Position numbers and translations under genes: made by a program
Source: an uncultured Clostridia bacterium
GTDB taxonomy: Bacteria; Bacillota; Clostridia; Lachnospirales; Anaerotignaceae
DNA length: 64,000 bases
Direction of reading: 5' to 3'
Assembly: GCA_944384265.1 (NCBI GenBank)
Contig: CALWSR010000005.1
Location: 43,795 to 107,794, forward strand
Shown: one piece after another, positions 35,343 through 45,021 of the stretch
Layout of the letters: every line of letters starts with the position of its first letter
How positions within the stretch are numbered: position 1 is the first letter of the stretch
The notes under the pieces: model-generated
Seen by the model: the letters and a program-made list of their open reading frames with translations, nothing else
Told to the model about the DNA's origin: nothing
Databases searched by the model: none

Positions 35343-36929
35343 TTATTCCTGAATTTCTGCCTCAGGAAAATAACCGGTCAATAGACTGGCAAACTCTGCA
35401 TCCTCCTCAGAGGCTTCTTCCCTTTGGCCGTATACAGAAATGTACCAGCTTTCATATTCCTCTTTTGTGGTCACACGCAAAGAAACGCTTTTGTTGACAA
35501 ATTGTTCTATTTTTTCTTTTATCACAGCCATATTTTTTTCTATCATGGTTTGCAGTGCATCATAAGCGCAAACCATATAAATATTTTGGTCCGAGGCCTC
35601 TTTAAATTCCAATGAAACCTGAGAAAGCTTTCCCCGCAGTACAGAGTCCTCTATTTCTGCACAAATGCTGTGCCACTGCTCTTTGATGTGTTTTTTGTCC
35701 TCTGAAAGTGCAGGAGGACGTTTTTTGGGGGGAGAGGAGGGCCCAGGTGCAGAAACAGGTGCAGGGGTGAAAACGGGCTGTGCCATTTTTCTTTCCAATG
35801 CCATCAATTTGGCAGAAATGGCTTGTAGGTTTTCCTCCTTTATGGTGCTGCACAGCTTTAGCAATGCCACCTCCAAAAGAATTCTTTCATTGGAGGCATA
35901 TTTCAAATCATTTTGCAGCTGAGAAAAAAGATGTATCAAATGCATACATTCCTCTTTTGAAAGGGTTTTTGACTGTGACTGCAAATGCTCATACTCCTCA
36001 GAAGAAACATCCAGCAATGAAAAAGCCTCCTCAATGGTAATGCAAATCAAAAGGTTTCTGAAATGCACCACCAATTCTGTCACAAGCTGGCTGATATCTC
36101 TGCCTTGCAGCATGATTTGCTCCACAAAATTCATACATCCTTTGGCATCCTTTGACAAAATAGCCTCCACCATGGAAAACAATATGCTGTTATCCACTGC
36201 ACCCACCACATCCAGCACATGGTGCAGTGTCAAGGTGGTATTGCTGTAAAATGCAGTGCATTGGTCTAATATGCTTAGGGAATCCCGCATGGAGCCGCTG
36301 CCCAAACGGGCAATGTAATGAAGGGCGTCTTTTTGCACAGAAATTTTTTCCATATCCATATACTGAGCCAGTGTTTGAGCAATTTGCTCTGTGGTGATAC
36401 GGTGAAAATCAAATCTCTGACAGCGGGAAAGTATGGTGGGGGGTACCTTTTGGGGGTCTGTGGTGGCCAATATAAATATAACATGGGCAGGAGGCTCCTC
36501 CAATGTTTTGAGCAAGGCATTGAAAGCACCTGAAGAAAGCATATGCACCTCATCAATGATGTAGACTTTGTATTTGCCCTGAGAGGGGGGATATTTGACC
36601 TCCTCTCGGATTTCTCTGATATTGTCTACACCATTGTTGGAGGCGGCGTCAATTTCTATGACATTCATGCTTCTGTTTTCCAATGCGGCCTGACACAGCT
36701 CACAGACATTGCAGGGATTGCCCTCCTTTGGAGAAAGGCAGTTGATTGCCCTGGCAAATATTTTTGCTGTGGAGGTTTTTCCCGTTCCTCTTGTGCCGCA
36801 AAAAAGATAGGCATGAGAAACCCGGTCTGAAAGAATTTGATTTTTGATGGTTTTTACAATATGCTCTTGTCCCACCACACCCGAAAAGGTATCGGGACGA
36901 AATTTTCTATAAAGCGCTGTATAAGACAT
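35343..36929 (-). CDS. dnaX: DNA polymerase III subunit gamma/tau
   Basis: 528 aa. AAA+ clamp-loader ATPase: Walker A GTRGTGKTSTAK, a four-Cys zinc module (CLSPKEGNPCNVCELC), DEVHM Walker B, and LEEPPAHVIFILATTD sensor region, followed by the gamma domain III and a Pro-rich linker (PVSAPGPSSPPKKRPP) leading to the tau-type C-terminus. It loads the sliding clamp at replication. Start after AGGAGGCATAAACGG. Confidence 0.96.
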   Translation of the reverse strand: MSYTALYRKFRPDTFSGVVGQEHIVKTIKNQILSDRVSHAYLFCGTRGTGKTSTAKIFARAINCLSPKEGNPCNVCELCQAALENRSMNVIEIDAASNNGVDNIREIREEVKYPPSQGKYKVYIIDEVHMLSSGAFNALLKTLEEPPAHVIFILATTDPQKVPPTILSRCQRFDFHRITTEQIAQTLAQYMDMEKISVQKDALHYIARLGSGSMRDSLSILDQCTAFYSNTTLTLHHVLDVVGAVDNSILFSMVEAILSKDAKGCMNFVEQIMLQGRDISQLVTELVVHFRNLLICITIEEAFSLLDVSSEEYEHLQSQSKTLSKEECMHLIHLFSQLQNDLKYASNERILLEVALLKLCSTIKEENLQAISAKLMALERKMAQPVFTPAPVSAPGPSSPPKKRPPALSEDKKHIKEQWHSICAEIEDSVLRGKLSQVSLEFKEASDQNIYMVCAYDALQTMIEKNMAVIKEKIEQFVNKSVSLRVTTKEEYESWYISVYGQREEASEEDAEFASLLTGYFPEAEIQE

Positions 36930-37122
36930 CCGTTTATGCCTCCTTCCGATTTTGCTATTTTATCATAGTCAAGACAAAAAGAAAAGGGCATAGGCATTTT
37001 GAATGGGGAAAAGCCATAAAATAGTGAAGAAATGGGTTTATACAAATGAGAAATTTTTTGATTTATAAAATACAAAAATGGCAATATGACAGCAAAGTAA
37101 AATCAAAAGGCAGGTGATGGTT

Positions 37123-37845
37123 GTGAAAAAAGCCATAAAATGGTGTTTTGTGTGTCTGCTTTTTCTGGCACTGCTGTGGTCTGTTGTTCCCAAAAATCCA
37201 CTGCAAAGAGCATTGCCAAGGCAGTACCAAAGCCATTGGAAGCAAATAGAAGGCCGATACAGCAGAGTATATTATCAAAATGAAAAACAAACGGCACAAA
37301 TGATACAAAGACAGGCAGATACCTACTATACCATGATTGCCACAGACTTTGGCTGGCAAAGAACAGAAAAAATAGATATGATACTGTTTGAAACAAAGCA
37401 AATGTTTGAGGCCTCTTTTTTTTATGACGGCGCCCTCCCCATGGGAGCATACTACAAAGGGATAATAGCCGTTGTTTCTCCTCAATTATGGGATATGCAA
37501 AAGCAGGGCTGGGAAAGAACAGATTATTTTTTGGAAAATGGTCCTGTGGTGCATGAAATGATTCATTTTGCAGTGGAAGAAAAAACAAAGGGAAGCTGTC
37601 CCCGTTTTTTGACAGAGGGCATTGCACTATATTATGAAAAAAAGTATACAGGATATTTGTGGAGCATACCGGAGGAAGAAAAACAAATACCTGTTACAAA
37701 AGCAAATTTGGAAAAGGAATTTTATCATATGGATACCGGTCTTTTTTATTGGAAAAGCTATGAATGGGTTTTAAAATTTGTGGAATGCTATGGGGAAGAA
37801 ACATTGCAGAAGGCTTTGGAGCAAAAAGGGGAAAAAGCCACATGA
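37123..37845 (+). CDS. Membrane-anchored zinc metallopeptidase, MA-like
   Basis: 240 aa from GTG 37123, which lies 7 nt after AGGTG; ATG 37117 is an alternative. An N-terminal helix (WCFVCLLFLALLWSVV) anchors it outside the membrane. The zinc motif HEMIH and FLTEGIALYYE (downstream Glu) give the gluzincin arrangement HExxH...E of peptidase_MA-like proteins. It precedes walR on the same strand with 101 bp between; a TATAAT at 37882 suggests walR has its own promoter. Substrate unknown. Confidence 0.85.
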   Translation: MKKAIKWCFVCLLFLALLWSVVPKNPLQRALPRQYQSHWKQIEGRYSRVYYQNEKQTAQMIQRQADTYYTMIATDFGWQRTEKIDMILFETKQMFEASFFYDGALPMGAYYKGIIAVVSPQLWDMQKQGWERTDYFLENGPVVHEMIHFAVEEKTKGSCPRFLTEGIALYYEKKYTGYLWSIPEEEKQIPVTKANLEKEFYHMDTGLFYWKSYEWVLKFVECYGEETLQKALEQKGEKAT

Positions 37846-37946
37846 ATGTTGTTTTTATTTTACAACAGGGCTTATTTTTAGTATAATGGAAAAAAATACT
37901 TTTTTTCTCTTTCTGAGGGTATTTTGGCAATGTAGGAGGTGCTATT

Positions 37947-38636
37947 TTGCAAAGAAAAGTATTGATTGTAGACGATGAAAAAAACATTGTGGACATTATT
38001 GCATTTAATTTAAAAAAAGAGGGCTTTCAAATCATGAAAGCGGCAGACGGAGAGGAAGGACTGAAAAAAGCACTGGAGGAAAAGCCGGATTTGATACTGC
38101 TGGATATTATGATGCCCAAAATGGACGGATATGAAACCTGCAAAAAAATCAGAGAAAGTATGCAAACGCCCATTATTATGCTGACAGCAAGGGCAGAGGA
38201 GGTAGACAAGGTGCTGGGGCTGGAGCTGGGAGCTGACGATTATGTGACAAAGCCCTTTGGCATACGGGAGCTGGTGGCAAGGGTGAAGGCAAATCTGCGC
38301 CGTACAGAAGCATTGCAGCAGACAGCCGCAGCAGCAAATCAGCAAAGCTATGGCAGAATTGTCATCAATTTAGACAGATATGAGGTGCAAAAGGATGGAA
38401 GGGTCATTGATTTGACATACAGAGAATTTGAACTGGTGAAATTTTTGGCACAGCAAAAGGGACAGGTTTTTTCCAGAGAAGCATTGCTGGAAAAGGTTTG
38501 GGGCTATGAATATTACGGAGATGTGCGTACAGTGGATGTGACAGTACGACGCTTGAGAGAAAAGATAGAGGATGACCCGGGAAAGCCCACTACCATACTG
38601 ACAAAAAGAGGCGTGGGATATTATTTTGATTGTTAA
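37947..38636 (+). CDS. walR: OmpR-family response regulator WalR (YycF)
   Basis: 229 aa from TTG 37947 behind AGGAGGTGC. Receiver domain with Asp9/Asp10 and phospho-acceptor Asp53 in LLDIMMPKMDG, and VTKPFG. C-terminal winged helix contains LTYREFELVKFLAQ, VWGYEYYGDVRTVDVTVRRLREKIEDDP and TKRGVGYYF, close to WalR/PhoB. The assignment to WalR rests on the downstream walK, walH, walI, walJ and rlmH genes. WalR governs cell-wall homeostasis genes via paired TGTWAH boxes, one of which is at 40492. Confidence 0.94.
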   Translation: MQRKVLIVDDEKNIVDIIAFNLKKEGFQIMKAADGEEGLKKALEEKPDLILLDIMMPKMDGYETCKKIRESMQTPIIMLTARAEEVDKVLGLELGADDYVTKPFGIRELVARVKANLRRTEALQQTAAAANQQSYGRIVINLDRYEVQKDGRVIDLTYREFELVKFLAQQKGQVFSREALLEKVWGYEYYGDVRTVDVTVRRLREKIEDDPGKPTTILTKRGVGYYFDC

Positions 38637-38644
38637 GGAACAGG

Positions 38645-40435
38645 ATGAACAAAATGAGAAGTTTAAAATGGAAACTGATTGCAATGTATTTGGGATTGGT
38701 ATTGTTGGTTATGATTGTAAGCGGCACCTATATTTTGCTTAGCTTAAGAAGCATTGAAATCAGCAAATCCCAGCAGGATTTGGAAACCTATGCCGAAAAA
38801 ATCAATGACCAGGTCATTGCAGGAGGAGATGAACTGTATTTTCAGTCAGAATTGTTAAAAACAGTTTCCAACTCCATAGGCATACAGGGAAATATATTGG
38901 ATGCAAAGGGAAAAACCATTGCCTCTACAACAGATTTGCAGCCGCCCTATGAGGATTATAAAAGCTCTGTGATTGTGGCGGCCATGTCCGGTGTTTCTTC
39001 TTTTTCCACAGGGAAAAAAAATACAGATTCTCTTTGGCTCTCAAAAGAATGGATGAGCTATGCAACACCGGTGAAGGATGAAAACGACGCAGTGAAATAT
39101 ATTATATTTACAAGACTGGATGCCACAGATATGCAAAACAGCCTGCGCCAAACCACACAAATCATTGTGATTGCTGTGCTTTTGGCACTGATATTGGCGG
39201 CTATTATGGGATTTGTGTTTTCTCAGACGCTGACCGGCCCCATACTGGAGCTGACAAAGGGTGCAAAAAATTTGGCAGAGGGCAGCTTGAACCAAAAAAT
39301 AAAGGTCCGAAGCGATGATGAAATTGGACAGCTGACGGCCAGCTTTAACAACATGGCATTAAAGCTGGAAAAAAATATTGCAGATATGTCAAAGGAAAAA
39401 AATAAACTGGAAATTATATTACATAATATGACAGACGGTGTGCTTTCTTTTGACAAAGACGGAGAGCTGATTCATGTCAACAGTGCCAGTATGGAAATGC
39501 TGGAGGTAGATGAGCTGCATTTAAATTTTTCCCAGTTTATCAAAAAATTTGACATCAATTCCGGTGTTTATCTGGATATGGGGCCGGAAATTTCTCAAAA
39601 GGTGAATTTTCCTGTGGGAAGCAAATTTATCAATGCCAGTTTTTCTCCTTATGCCAGCGAAACAGAAAAAATTGCCGGCGTAGTGGTTGTATTGCAGGAT
39701 ATTACAGAGCAGAAAAAGCTGGATGATATGAGAAAGGAATTTGTGGCAAATGTATCTCACGAATTGAGAACACCTTTGACAACCATTAAAAGCTATACAG
39801 AAACCCTTTTGGAGGGGGCTTTGGATGAGAGAGAAATTGCAGAAGAATTTCTTGGCATTGTAAACAGTGAAGCAGACAGAATGGCATTTTTGGTAAGAGA
39901 TTTGCTTCAGCTTTCCCGTTTTGACAGCAAGCAGGTGCAGCTGGATATTACAGAAATTCCTTTAAATGCTTTTTTGGAGGAAACGGTGCGCCAAAACAAA
40001 ATTCATGCAGAGGCAAAGCATCAAAATCTATATTATGTGCCTGCAAAACGGGATGTGATACTCTATGGCGACAGAGACAGAATCAGCCAAGTCATCAACA
40101 ACATTGTAACAAATGCCATCAAATACAGCCTGGCAGAGGCGGAAATACGCATTTATACAGGAGAGGACGCTTATTATTACAAAATTATGGTAAAGGACAC
40201 CGGCATGGGTATACAAAGAGAGGATTTGCCAAGGATATTTGAGCGTTTTTACAGAGTGGACAAGGCAAGAAGCAGAGCCATGGGCGGTACAGGACTGGGC
40301 CTTGCCATTGCAAAGGAAATTATGGAAAGCCATGGAGGCCGTTTGACGGCAGAAAGCGAATATGGCAAGGGCACCACCATGACAATGTGGTTTCCCAAGG
40401 CACAGCAGGAGCCTTGGGAAGGAGAGCTGCTGTAA
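38645..40435 (+). CDS. walK: Sensor histidine kinase WalK (YycG)
   Basis: 596 aa from ATG 38645 after AAGGAACAGG. Two membrane helices (about 10-35 and 178-205) flank an extracellular sensor. HAMP domain about 206-260, PAS domain about 265-360 (FDKDGELIHVNSASMEML), HisKA with FVANVSHELRTPLTT (His372), and HATPase_c with NAIKYS, DTGMGI, FYRVDKARS and GGTGLGLAI. It phosphorylates WalR; its activity is normally tuned by WalH and WalI, encoded just downstream. Confidence 0.95.
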   Translation: MNKMRSLKWKLIAMYLGLVLLVMIVSGTYILLSLRSIEISKSQQDLETYAEKINDQVIAGGDELYFQSELLKTVSNSIGIQGNILDAKGKTIASTTDLQPPYEDYKSSVIVAAMSGVSSFSTGKKNTDSLWLSKEWMSYATPVKDENDAVKYIIFTRLDATDMQNSLRQTTQIIVIAVLLALILAAIMGFVFSQTLTGPILELTKGAKNLAEGSLNQKIKVRSDDEIGQLTASFNNMALKLEKNIADMSKEKNKLEIILHNMTDGVLSFDKDGELIHVNSASMEMLEVDELHLNFSQFIKKFDINSGVYLDMGPEISQKVNFPVGSKFINASFSPYASETEKIAGVVVVLQDITEQKKLDDMRKEFVANVSHELRTPLTTIKSYTETLLEGALDEREIAEEFLGIVNSEADRMAFLVRDLLQLSRFDSKQVQLDITEIPLNAFLEETVRQNKIHAEAKHQNLYYVPAKRDVILYGDRDRISQVINNIVTNAIKYSLAEAEIRIYTGEDAYYYKIMVKDTGMGIQREDLPRIFERFYRVDKARSRAMGGTGLGLAIAKEIMESHGGRLTAESEYGKGTTMTMWFPKAQQEPWEGELL

Positions 40436-40491
40436 AAAGGACCAATGTTTTTCAGCTGTGCCAAATTAATGTAATTCAAACGTAAGGGCGT

Positions 40492-40524
40492 TGTAACATA
40501 ATTGTAACATTAGTAGGTTATAAT
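40492..40524 (+). promoter_or_regulatory. WalR-type box and -10 upstream of the secreted-protein gene
   Basis: TGTAAC (40492-40497), 5-nt spacer ATAAT, TGTAAC (40503-40508) fits the WalR consensus TGTWAH-N5-TGTWAH exactly. TATAAT follows at 40519-40524, with the box covering the -35 region. A PhoB/PhoP-type regulator could bind similar repeats. Confidence 0.75.
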
Positions 40525-40576
40525 AAGTGCGTGTAGAGTACAGAAGATACAAAAATATTTTAGTTAGGAGGCCGTG

Positions 40577-41056
40577 TTGAAAATGAAAAAATTTTCGATA
40601 GCGTTTATTGTTGTAATGCTTTTTTGCTTTGCACCAGTTTTTGTTTACGCCGGGCCTCTTGATGCTGAAGCGGCGAAGCAGGAGCTTGGCTTTTCCGTAA
40701 CAAGTGGTATTGATATGTCTAAAGAGACACAGTCCACCTTTGATGATTCCAAAACCATCGCAGGTGTGGCAAACCAAGGAACTGCCATTGAAATTAGCGT
40801 TAGCTCAAAAGACGCAAATGGAGATTTGACAGAAAACACCAGCTTTTTGTTGGAGGTTGGTGCATCTGGCATTTTTAGCCAGACTGTAGAATTGAGCCTT
40901 GGAGAAAATGTTGTAGAAATTACAGCATCAAAAGAAGGATATGAAACAGTCAGCGAGGAAACCATTGTCAAACGGCGGAATATTACCATTAAAAATGAAT
41001 TGGAAAATACAGTTTCCATTCCCGGCGGCACAAGAAACCTATCATTAACAATGTAA
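40577..41056 (+). CDS. Small secreted protein, probable WalR target
   Basis: 159 aa from TTG 40577, 5 nt after AGGAGG (ATG 40583 also possible). Signal peptide KKFSIAFIVVMLFCFAPVFVYA with cleavage after AYA-like VYA. The mature part is beta-rich (IEISVSSKD, FSQTVELSLGENVVEITASKEGYETVSEETIVKRR), like an Ig-like bacterial surface domain. It lies between walK and walH behind a WalR box, so it probably functions at the cell wall under WalR control. No catalytic motif. Confidence 0.8.
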   Translation: MKMKKFSIAFIVVMLFCFAPVFVYAGPLDAEAAKQELGFSVTSGIDMSKETQSTFDDSKTIAGVANQGTAIEISVSSKDANGDLTENTSFLLEVGASGIFSQTVELSLGENVVEITASKEGYETVSEETIVKRRNITIKNELENTVSIPGGTRNLSLTM

Positions 41057-41092
41057 CTGGTTAAAAATGAAATACAGAAGCGGTGAAAATCA

Positions 41093-42463
41093 ATGAATAT
41101 CAACAAAATGAAAAATTTTGTCATTATTATTTTGGTTATAGCTGCTGTTTATCAAACGGGATTGTTATGGCTTGAGGATACGGCAAGCCATAACTTTTTT
41201 TATACAGTTTTTGGACTGGGAGGGCAAAAGGAAATTGCAGCAGAGGAAGGACAGCTGCTTTTGCCCGGCAGGTTTGTCATAGGCAGCGGCAACAAAAAAT
41301 ATACAGTGGAGTATGCCAGCGATATAGAGCAAAAGGATGTGCTGGTGCAGGCCAATGATTTGCTTTTGGAGGCCTTGACACAGGGCAGTGCAGGCGTATT
41401 GAAGCAGGAGATTGATTGGCAAAGCATATTGTCAGAAAGATGCTTGATTTTGAACTATGGCTTTTTGGTACCGACACAGGAATATTTGGGAGAATATCCC
41501 AAAAAGATTTTGGTGCCGCAGCTGGAGGAATTTGACTGCATTGCAATGACACCAAGCAAAACAGGCAGCAGCAGAACAAGCATTTATTTTATTGATACAC
41601 AAACAGAGCAAAGCTGGTCTGCTACCGTAGAGAAGTCTCGCTTTAGCCCAGAGCTGTATCATCTGCTGGAAACAACAGAAAAAAATTTGAATTATGTTTC
41701 CACAGAGCAAAGCGGTTTTAATCTTTTTGAGGACAGTGTTTTTGTACCGCAATGGAAGGAGGGGGATTTGGCCTATTCCAGTGTGATGCAAATCAACCCC
41801 TTTATGAAGGAAGGAAGCATTAACCGATATTTGCTGGAAAATTCTGTGGACAGTTTTTTTAAAAACCTGGAAGCAGACTGGAACCGTGTGGATGAAACAG
41901 GCACATTTGTATTTAGCGATGAAACGGTCGTTGTAAAATATTATCCTAAAGGCATATTGGAATATTATGGCTATGGCACATACGACACAGAAGTGAATAC
42001 AGACATTGCAACGGGATATCAAATTTGCAAAAATTTTATGAAAAATGATACCTCTTTAAACACAGAGGTTTATTTATCCGGCATAAAACGAAACAGAAAT
42101 GAAACCACATATTATTTTGATTATGTGGTGGACGATTATCCCATACTGCTTTCGGAGGCCGTGCAGCAGGAATTTGAACTGTCCCATGCCATAGAGTTTT
42201 CCATACGGGGCAATTCTGTGAGGAAATATAGAAGATATACCTATAATTTTCAGCCGGTGGATATAGAGGACAAAGCCATAAGCATAGAGTTTTTGACAGC
42301 ATTGGATGAGGCCATTGTACAGTATCAAAGCAATCATGAGCAAAGCGATGTCAAAGAGGTGGAGGATATGTATTTAGGCTATTTTGTAGAACCAAATGCT
42401 GTTGTGACAATGAAATGGATTACACAGCTGTATAATGAGCTGTATATTGGTGCCACAGCATAG
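41093..42463 (+). CDS. walH: WalH (YycH)-like regulator of WalK
   Basis: 456 aa. One N-terminal membrane helix (NFVIIILVIAAVYQTGLLWL) followed by a long extracellular domain of alternating strands and helices. Sequence similarity to YycH is low but size, topology and position after walRK and before a YycI-like gene support the call. In relatives YycH and YycI contact WalK in the membrane and modulate its activity. Start ATG 41093 after AGCGGTG. Confidence 0.8.
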   Translation: MNINKMKNFVIIILVIAAVYQTGLLWLEDTASHNFFYTVFGLGGQKEIAAEEGQLLLPGRFVIGSGNKKYTVEYASDIEQKDVLVQANDLLLEALTQGSAGVLKQEIDWQSILSERCLILNYGFLVPTQEYLGEYPKKILVPQLEEFDCIAMTPSKTGSSRTSIYFIDTQTEQSWSATVEKSRFSPELYHLLETTEKNLNYVSTEQSGFNLFEDSVFVPQWKEGDLAYSSVMQINPFMKEGSINRYLLENSVDSFFKNLEADWNRVDETGTFVFSDETVVVKYYPKGILEYYGYGTYDTEVNTDIATGYQICKNFMKNDTSLNTEVYLSGIKRNRNETTYYFDYVVDDYPILLSEAVQQEFELSHAIEFSIRGNSVRKYRRYTYNFQPVDIEDKAISIEFLTALDEAIVQYQSNHEQSDVKEVEDMYLGYFVEPNAVVTMKWITQLYNELYIGATA

Positions 42464-42534
42464 CCCTATGCTGTGGCATATAAAAGGCAGTGAAAAAAAT
42501 AAACAAAAGCACTGCAAGGAAGGGAGGAAGCGTT

Positions 42535-43431
42535 TTGGAATGGAAGGCTGTAAAAAATTTACTTTTGGTATTATTAATATTGCTCAATGGTGTGTTAGGC
42601 TTTTTTAATTACAGACAATATCAGCAAAATGTATTGACATCCAGCCAAGAAAGGGCCATTTATGAAGTCCTTTCTCAAAATCACATCATATTGTATACAG
42701 ACCTTTTGACAAAATTTCCGCCTATGCGAAAGGTATCTTTAAAAGCACCAAATTACAGCAGAGATGATATCAAGCAGCAGTTTTTTGCAGGAGAGGAAAC
42801 CACCATAACCGTAGAGTTTGATAAAACCATTATCAAAAGCCCCCAAAAAACACTGACAATGGAGGGCAATCAAGGCAATATTGTGTTTACAGAAGGCACA
42901 CGGCAAAGCCAAAAAATCACATTGGAGCAAGCAAAAAAAGAAGCAGGCTTATTTGTAGATACCCTAAAAAAGAGCAATGAAAAATTTGAAATCGGCTCTG
43001 TGCGGGAAATAGAGGATGGATATGAAATTACTTTTTTTCAAAAATATAAAGGCCTATGGATATTTGCCAACTATTACAAAGTGACAGTGGGACAAAATGG
43101 CATATCCTCTGTAAAATTGACCTATTTTGAGGTGGAGGGCTTTACAGGAGAGAAAAAGGATATTTGCTTTTCAGACGAGGCTTTGCTGACTTTTTTGATT
43201 GAAGTGGAAAAAGAAAGAGAGCAGACAGGCATATATGAAACCATTACAGTACAAAAAATGGAATTGGGATATGATTTTCAGCAAATGGAGGAATTGACAG
43301 CCGACAGTGTGGCCAAGCTGGTGCCTTGCTATTATATCTATGTATTGGGAAAGGAAGAGCCTTATAGAATTAATGCCTATACAAATGAAATGATACAGCC
43401 TGCAAAAGGGCAAAATGACGGTGTTTTGTGA
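42535..43431 (+). CDS. walI: WalI (YycI)-like regulator of WalK
   Basis: 298 aa from TTG 42535 behind GGGAGGAAG; the frame extends further upstream but this site is clearly best. It begins MEWKAVKNLLLVLLILLNGVLGFF, the single-helix start typical of YycI, followed by an extracellular domain with repeated FKYKG-type strands (FQKYKGLWIF). Its stop codon lies inside a terminator hairpin. Last gene of the walRK-walHI transcription group. Confidence 0.85.
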   Translation: MEWKAVKNLLLVLLILLNGVLGFFNYRQYQQNVLTSSQERAIYEVLSQNHIILYTDLLTKFPPMRKVSLKAPNYSRDDIKQQFFAGEETTITVEFDKTIIKSPQKTLTMEGNQGNIVFTEGTRQSQKITLEQAKKEAGLFVDTLKKSNEKFEIGSVREIEDGYEITFFQKYKGLWIFANYYKVTVGQNGISSVKLTYFEVEGFTGEKKDICFSDEALLTFLIEVEKEREQTGIYETITVQKMELGYDFQQMEELTADSVAKLVPCYYIYVLGKEEPYRINAYTNEMIQPAKGQNDGVL

Positions 43432-43447
43432 CATCGTCATTTTTTTA
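43412..43447 (+). terminator. walI terminator
   Basis: AAAATGACG and CGTCATTTT form a perfect stem around a 13-nt loop that contains the walI stop codon, followed by a T-run. Confidence 0.8.
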
Positions 43448-43531
43448 TATAAAAAAATGAATAAACAATGAAATATTCTTTTTATTATTTAGAAAAATAC
43501 CATAAGGTTTTTTTTCGTATAAAAAAAATAT

Positions 43532-43559
43532 TTGAGATTTTAATATTTAGTGGTATAAT
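43532..43559 (+). promoter_or_regulatory. Putative murA promoter
   Basis: TTGAGA (43532-43537), 16-bp spacer, TATAAT (43554-43559), located between the walI terminator and murA. A second TATAAT at 43620-43625 has no well-placed -35. Confidence 0.5.
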
Positions 43560-43761
43560 TGCTATAATAAACAGAAGAATTTTTGACATAGCAGCATACA
43601 AATTCAGCATAGCTTGTGCTATAATACAGTATTGTAATGAAATTTACAGCTCTTTCTATGATTTTTTTAATAGACTGGTGAGATTCGATGGGAAATAGAA
43701 AGAGAATATTTTTTTGAAAACAGTGATAATGAGCGTTTCTTTGGGAGGACTGGAAGCTTTT

Positions 43762-45021
43762 ATGGATAAATTGATTATGACAGGGCAAAAAAGATTAAAA
43801 GGTGAGGTTTTCATCAGTGGTGCAAAAAATGCAGCAGTTGCCATTATTCCGGCGGCCATTATGGCAGACGACATCAGCGTGATTGAAAATCTGCCCTGTA
43901 TTGAGGATGTGAGCAGTCTTTGTAATACCATCAATAAAATTGGTGCAAAAAGCTCTTTTTTAAATCAGCATATATTACAGGTAGATGGAAGAAATATTCA
44001 CAATATTCGTGCAACCTATGAAGAGGTGCAAAAAATTCGTGCTTCCTATTATCTTTTGGGGGCTCTTTTGGCACGCTTTAAAAAAGCAGAGGTTGCCATG
44101 CCGGGAGGCTGCAATTTTGGCACAAGGCCCATTGATTTGCATCTAAAGGGCTTTCGGGCGCTGGGGGCAGAGGTGATTGTGGAAAACGGCATTGTAAAGG
44201 CATATGCCGACAAATTGGTGGGAACCTCCATTTATATGGACCAAGTGAGTGTGGGAGCAACCATTAACATTATGCTGGCAGCCACCATGGCAGAAGGCAA
44301 AACCATCATTGAAAATGCCGCAAAGGAACCCCATATTGTAGATACGGCAAATTTTTTGAATTTTATGGGGGCAAACATCAAAGGGGCCGGCACAGACGTG
44401 ATTCGCATTACCGGTGTAGAAAAGCTGCATGGTGCCCAGTATACCATTATACCTGACCAGATTGAAGCAGGCACTTATATGATTGCCTCTGCCATTACAG
44501 GAGGGGATGTGCTTGTCAAAAACATCATACCAAAGCACATGGATTCCCTTTCTGCAAAGCTGATGGAAATGAATGTAAAAGTGGAGGAGTTTGATGATTC
44601 TATCCGTGTGGTGGCAGATAAGCCTTTGCGAAATGTCAACATTAAAACAATGAGCTATCCCGGCTTTCCCACAGATTTGCAGCCTCAAATGGCCGCACTT
44701 TTAAGTGTCTGCCAAGGCACAAATATCATTACAGAAAATGTTTGGGAAAACCGTTTTCAATATATTGATGAGCTGCGCCGTATGGGAGCAAACATTACAG
44801 TAGACGGCAGAGTGGCTGTAATAGAAGGTGTTCCCTTTTTGACAGGCTCTCAGGTTTCTGCCACAGATTTGAGGGCAGGTGCGGCAATGATATTGGCAGG
44901 ACTGGCGGCAAAGGGAGAAACTTGTATTGAAAATACAAAATATATTGACAGGGGCTATGAAAATGTGGAGCAGAAGTTTTCTGCATTGGGCGCCGACATC
45001 AAAAGGGTAAAAATAGATTGA
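43762..45021 (+). CDS. murA: UDP-N-acetylglucosamine 1-carboxyvinyltransferase
   Basis: 419 aa from ATG 43762 (upstream frame lacks conservation). It transfers enolpyruvate from PEP to UDP-GlcNAc, the first committed step of peptidoglycan synthesis. Conserved features: GAKNAA near the N-terminus (catalytic Lys region), the PEP-binding Cys117 in MPGGCNFGTRPIDLH, FPTDLQPQ and TENVWENRF. Length is normal for the family. Position among the wal genes is notable since WalR controls wall metabolism. Confidence 0.96.
   Translation: MDKLIMTGQKRLKGEVFISGAKNAAVAIIPAAIMADDISVIENLPCIEDVSSLCNTINKIGAKSSFLNQHILQVDGRNIHNIRATYEEVQKIRASYYLLGALLARFKKAEVAMPGGCNFGTRPIDLHLKGFRALGAEVIVENGIVKAYADKLVGTSIYMDQVSVGATINIMLAATMAEGKTIIENAAKEPHIVDTANFLNFMGANIKGAGTDVIRITGVEKLHGAQYTIIPDQIEAGTYMIASAITGGDVLVKNIIPKHMDSLSAKLMEMNVKVEEFDDSIRVVADKPLRNVNIKTMSYPGFPTDLQPQMAALLSVCQGTNIITENVWENRFQYIDELRRMGANITVDGRVAVIEGVPFLTGSQVSATDLRAGAAMILAGLAAKGETCIENTKYIDRGYENVEQKFSALGADIKRVKID

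Noticed and set aside
35705..35760. Possible frameshift site in dnaX (six C's followed by six A's)
   Set aside because: The run is not in the phase of a standard slippery heptamer and no stem-loop or internal Shine-Dalgarno is evident, so I do not claim gamma/tau frameshifting.
44143..44688. 181-codon minus-strand frame inside murA
   Set aside because: Antisense shadow of a highly conserved gene, with no ribosome binding site.
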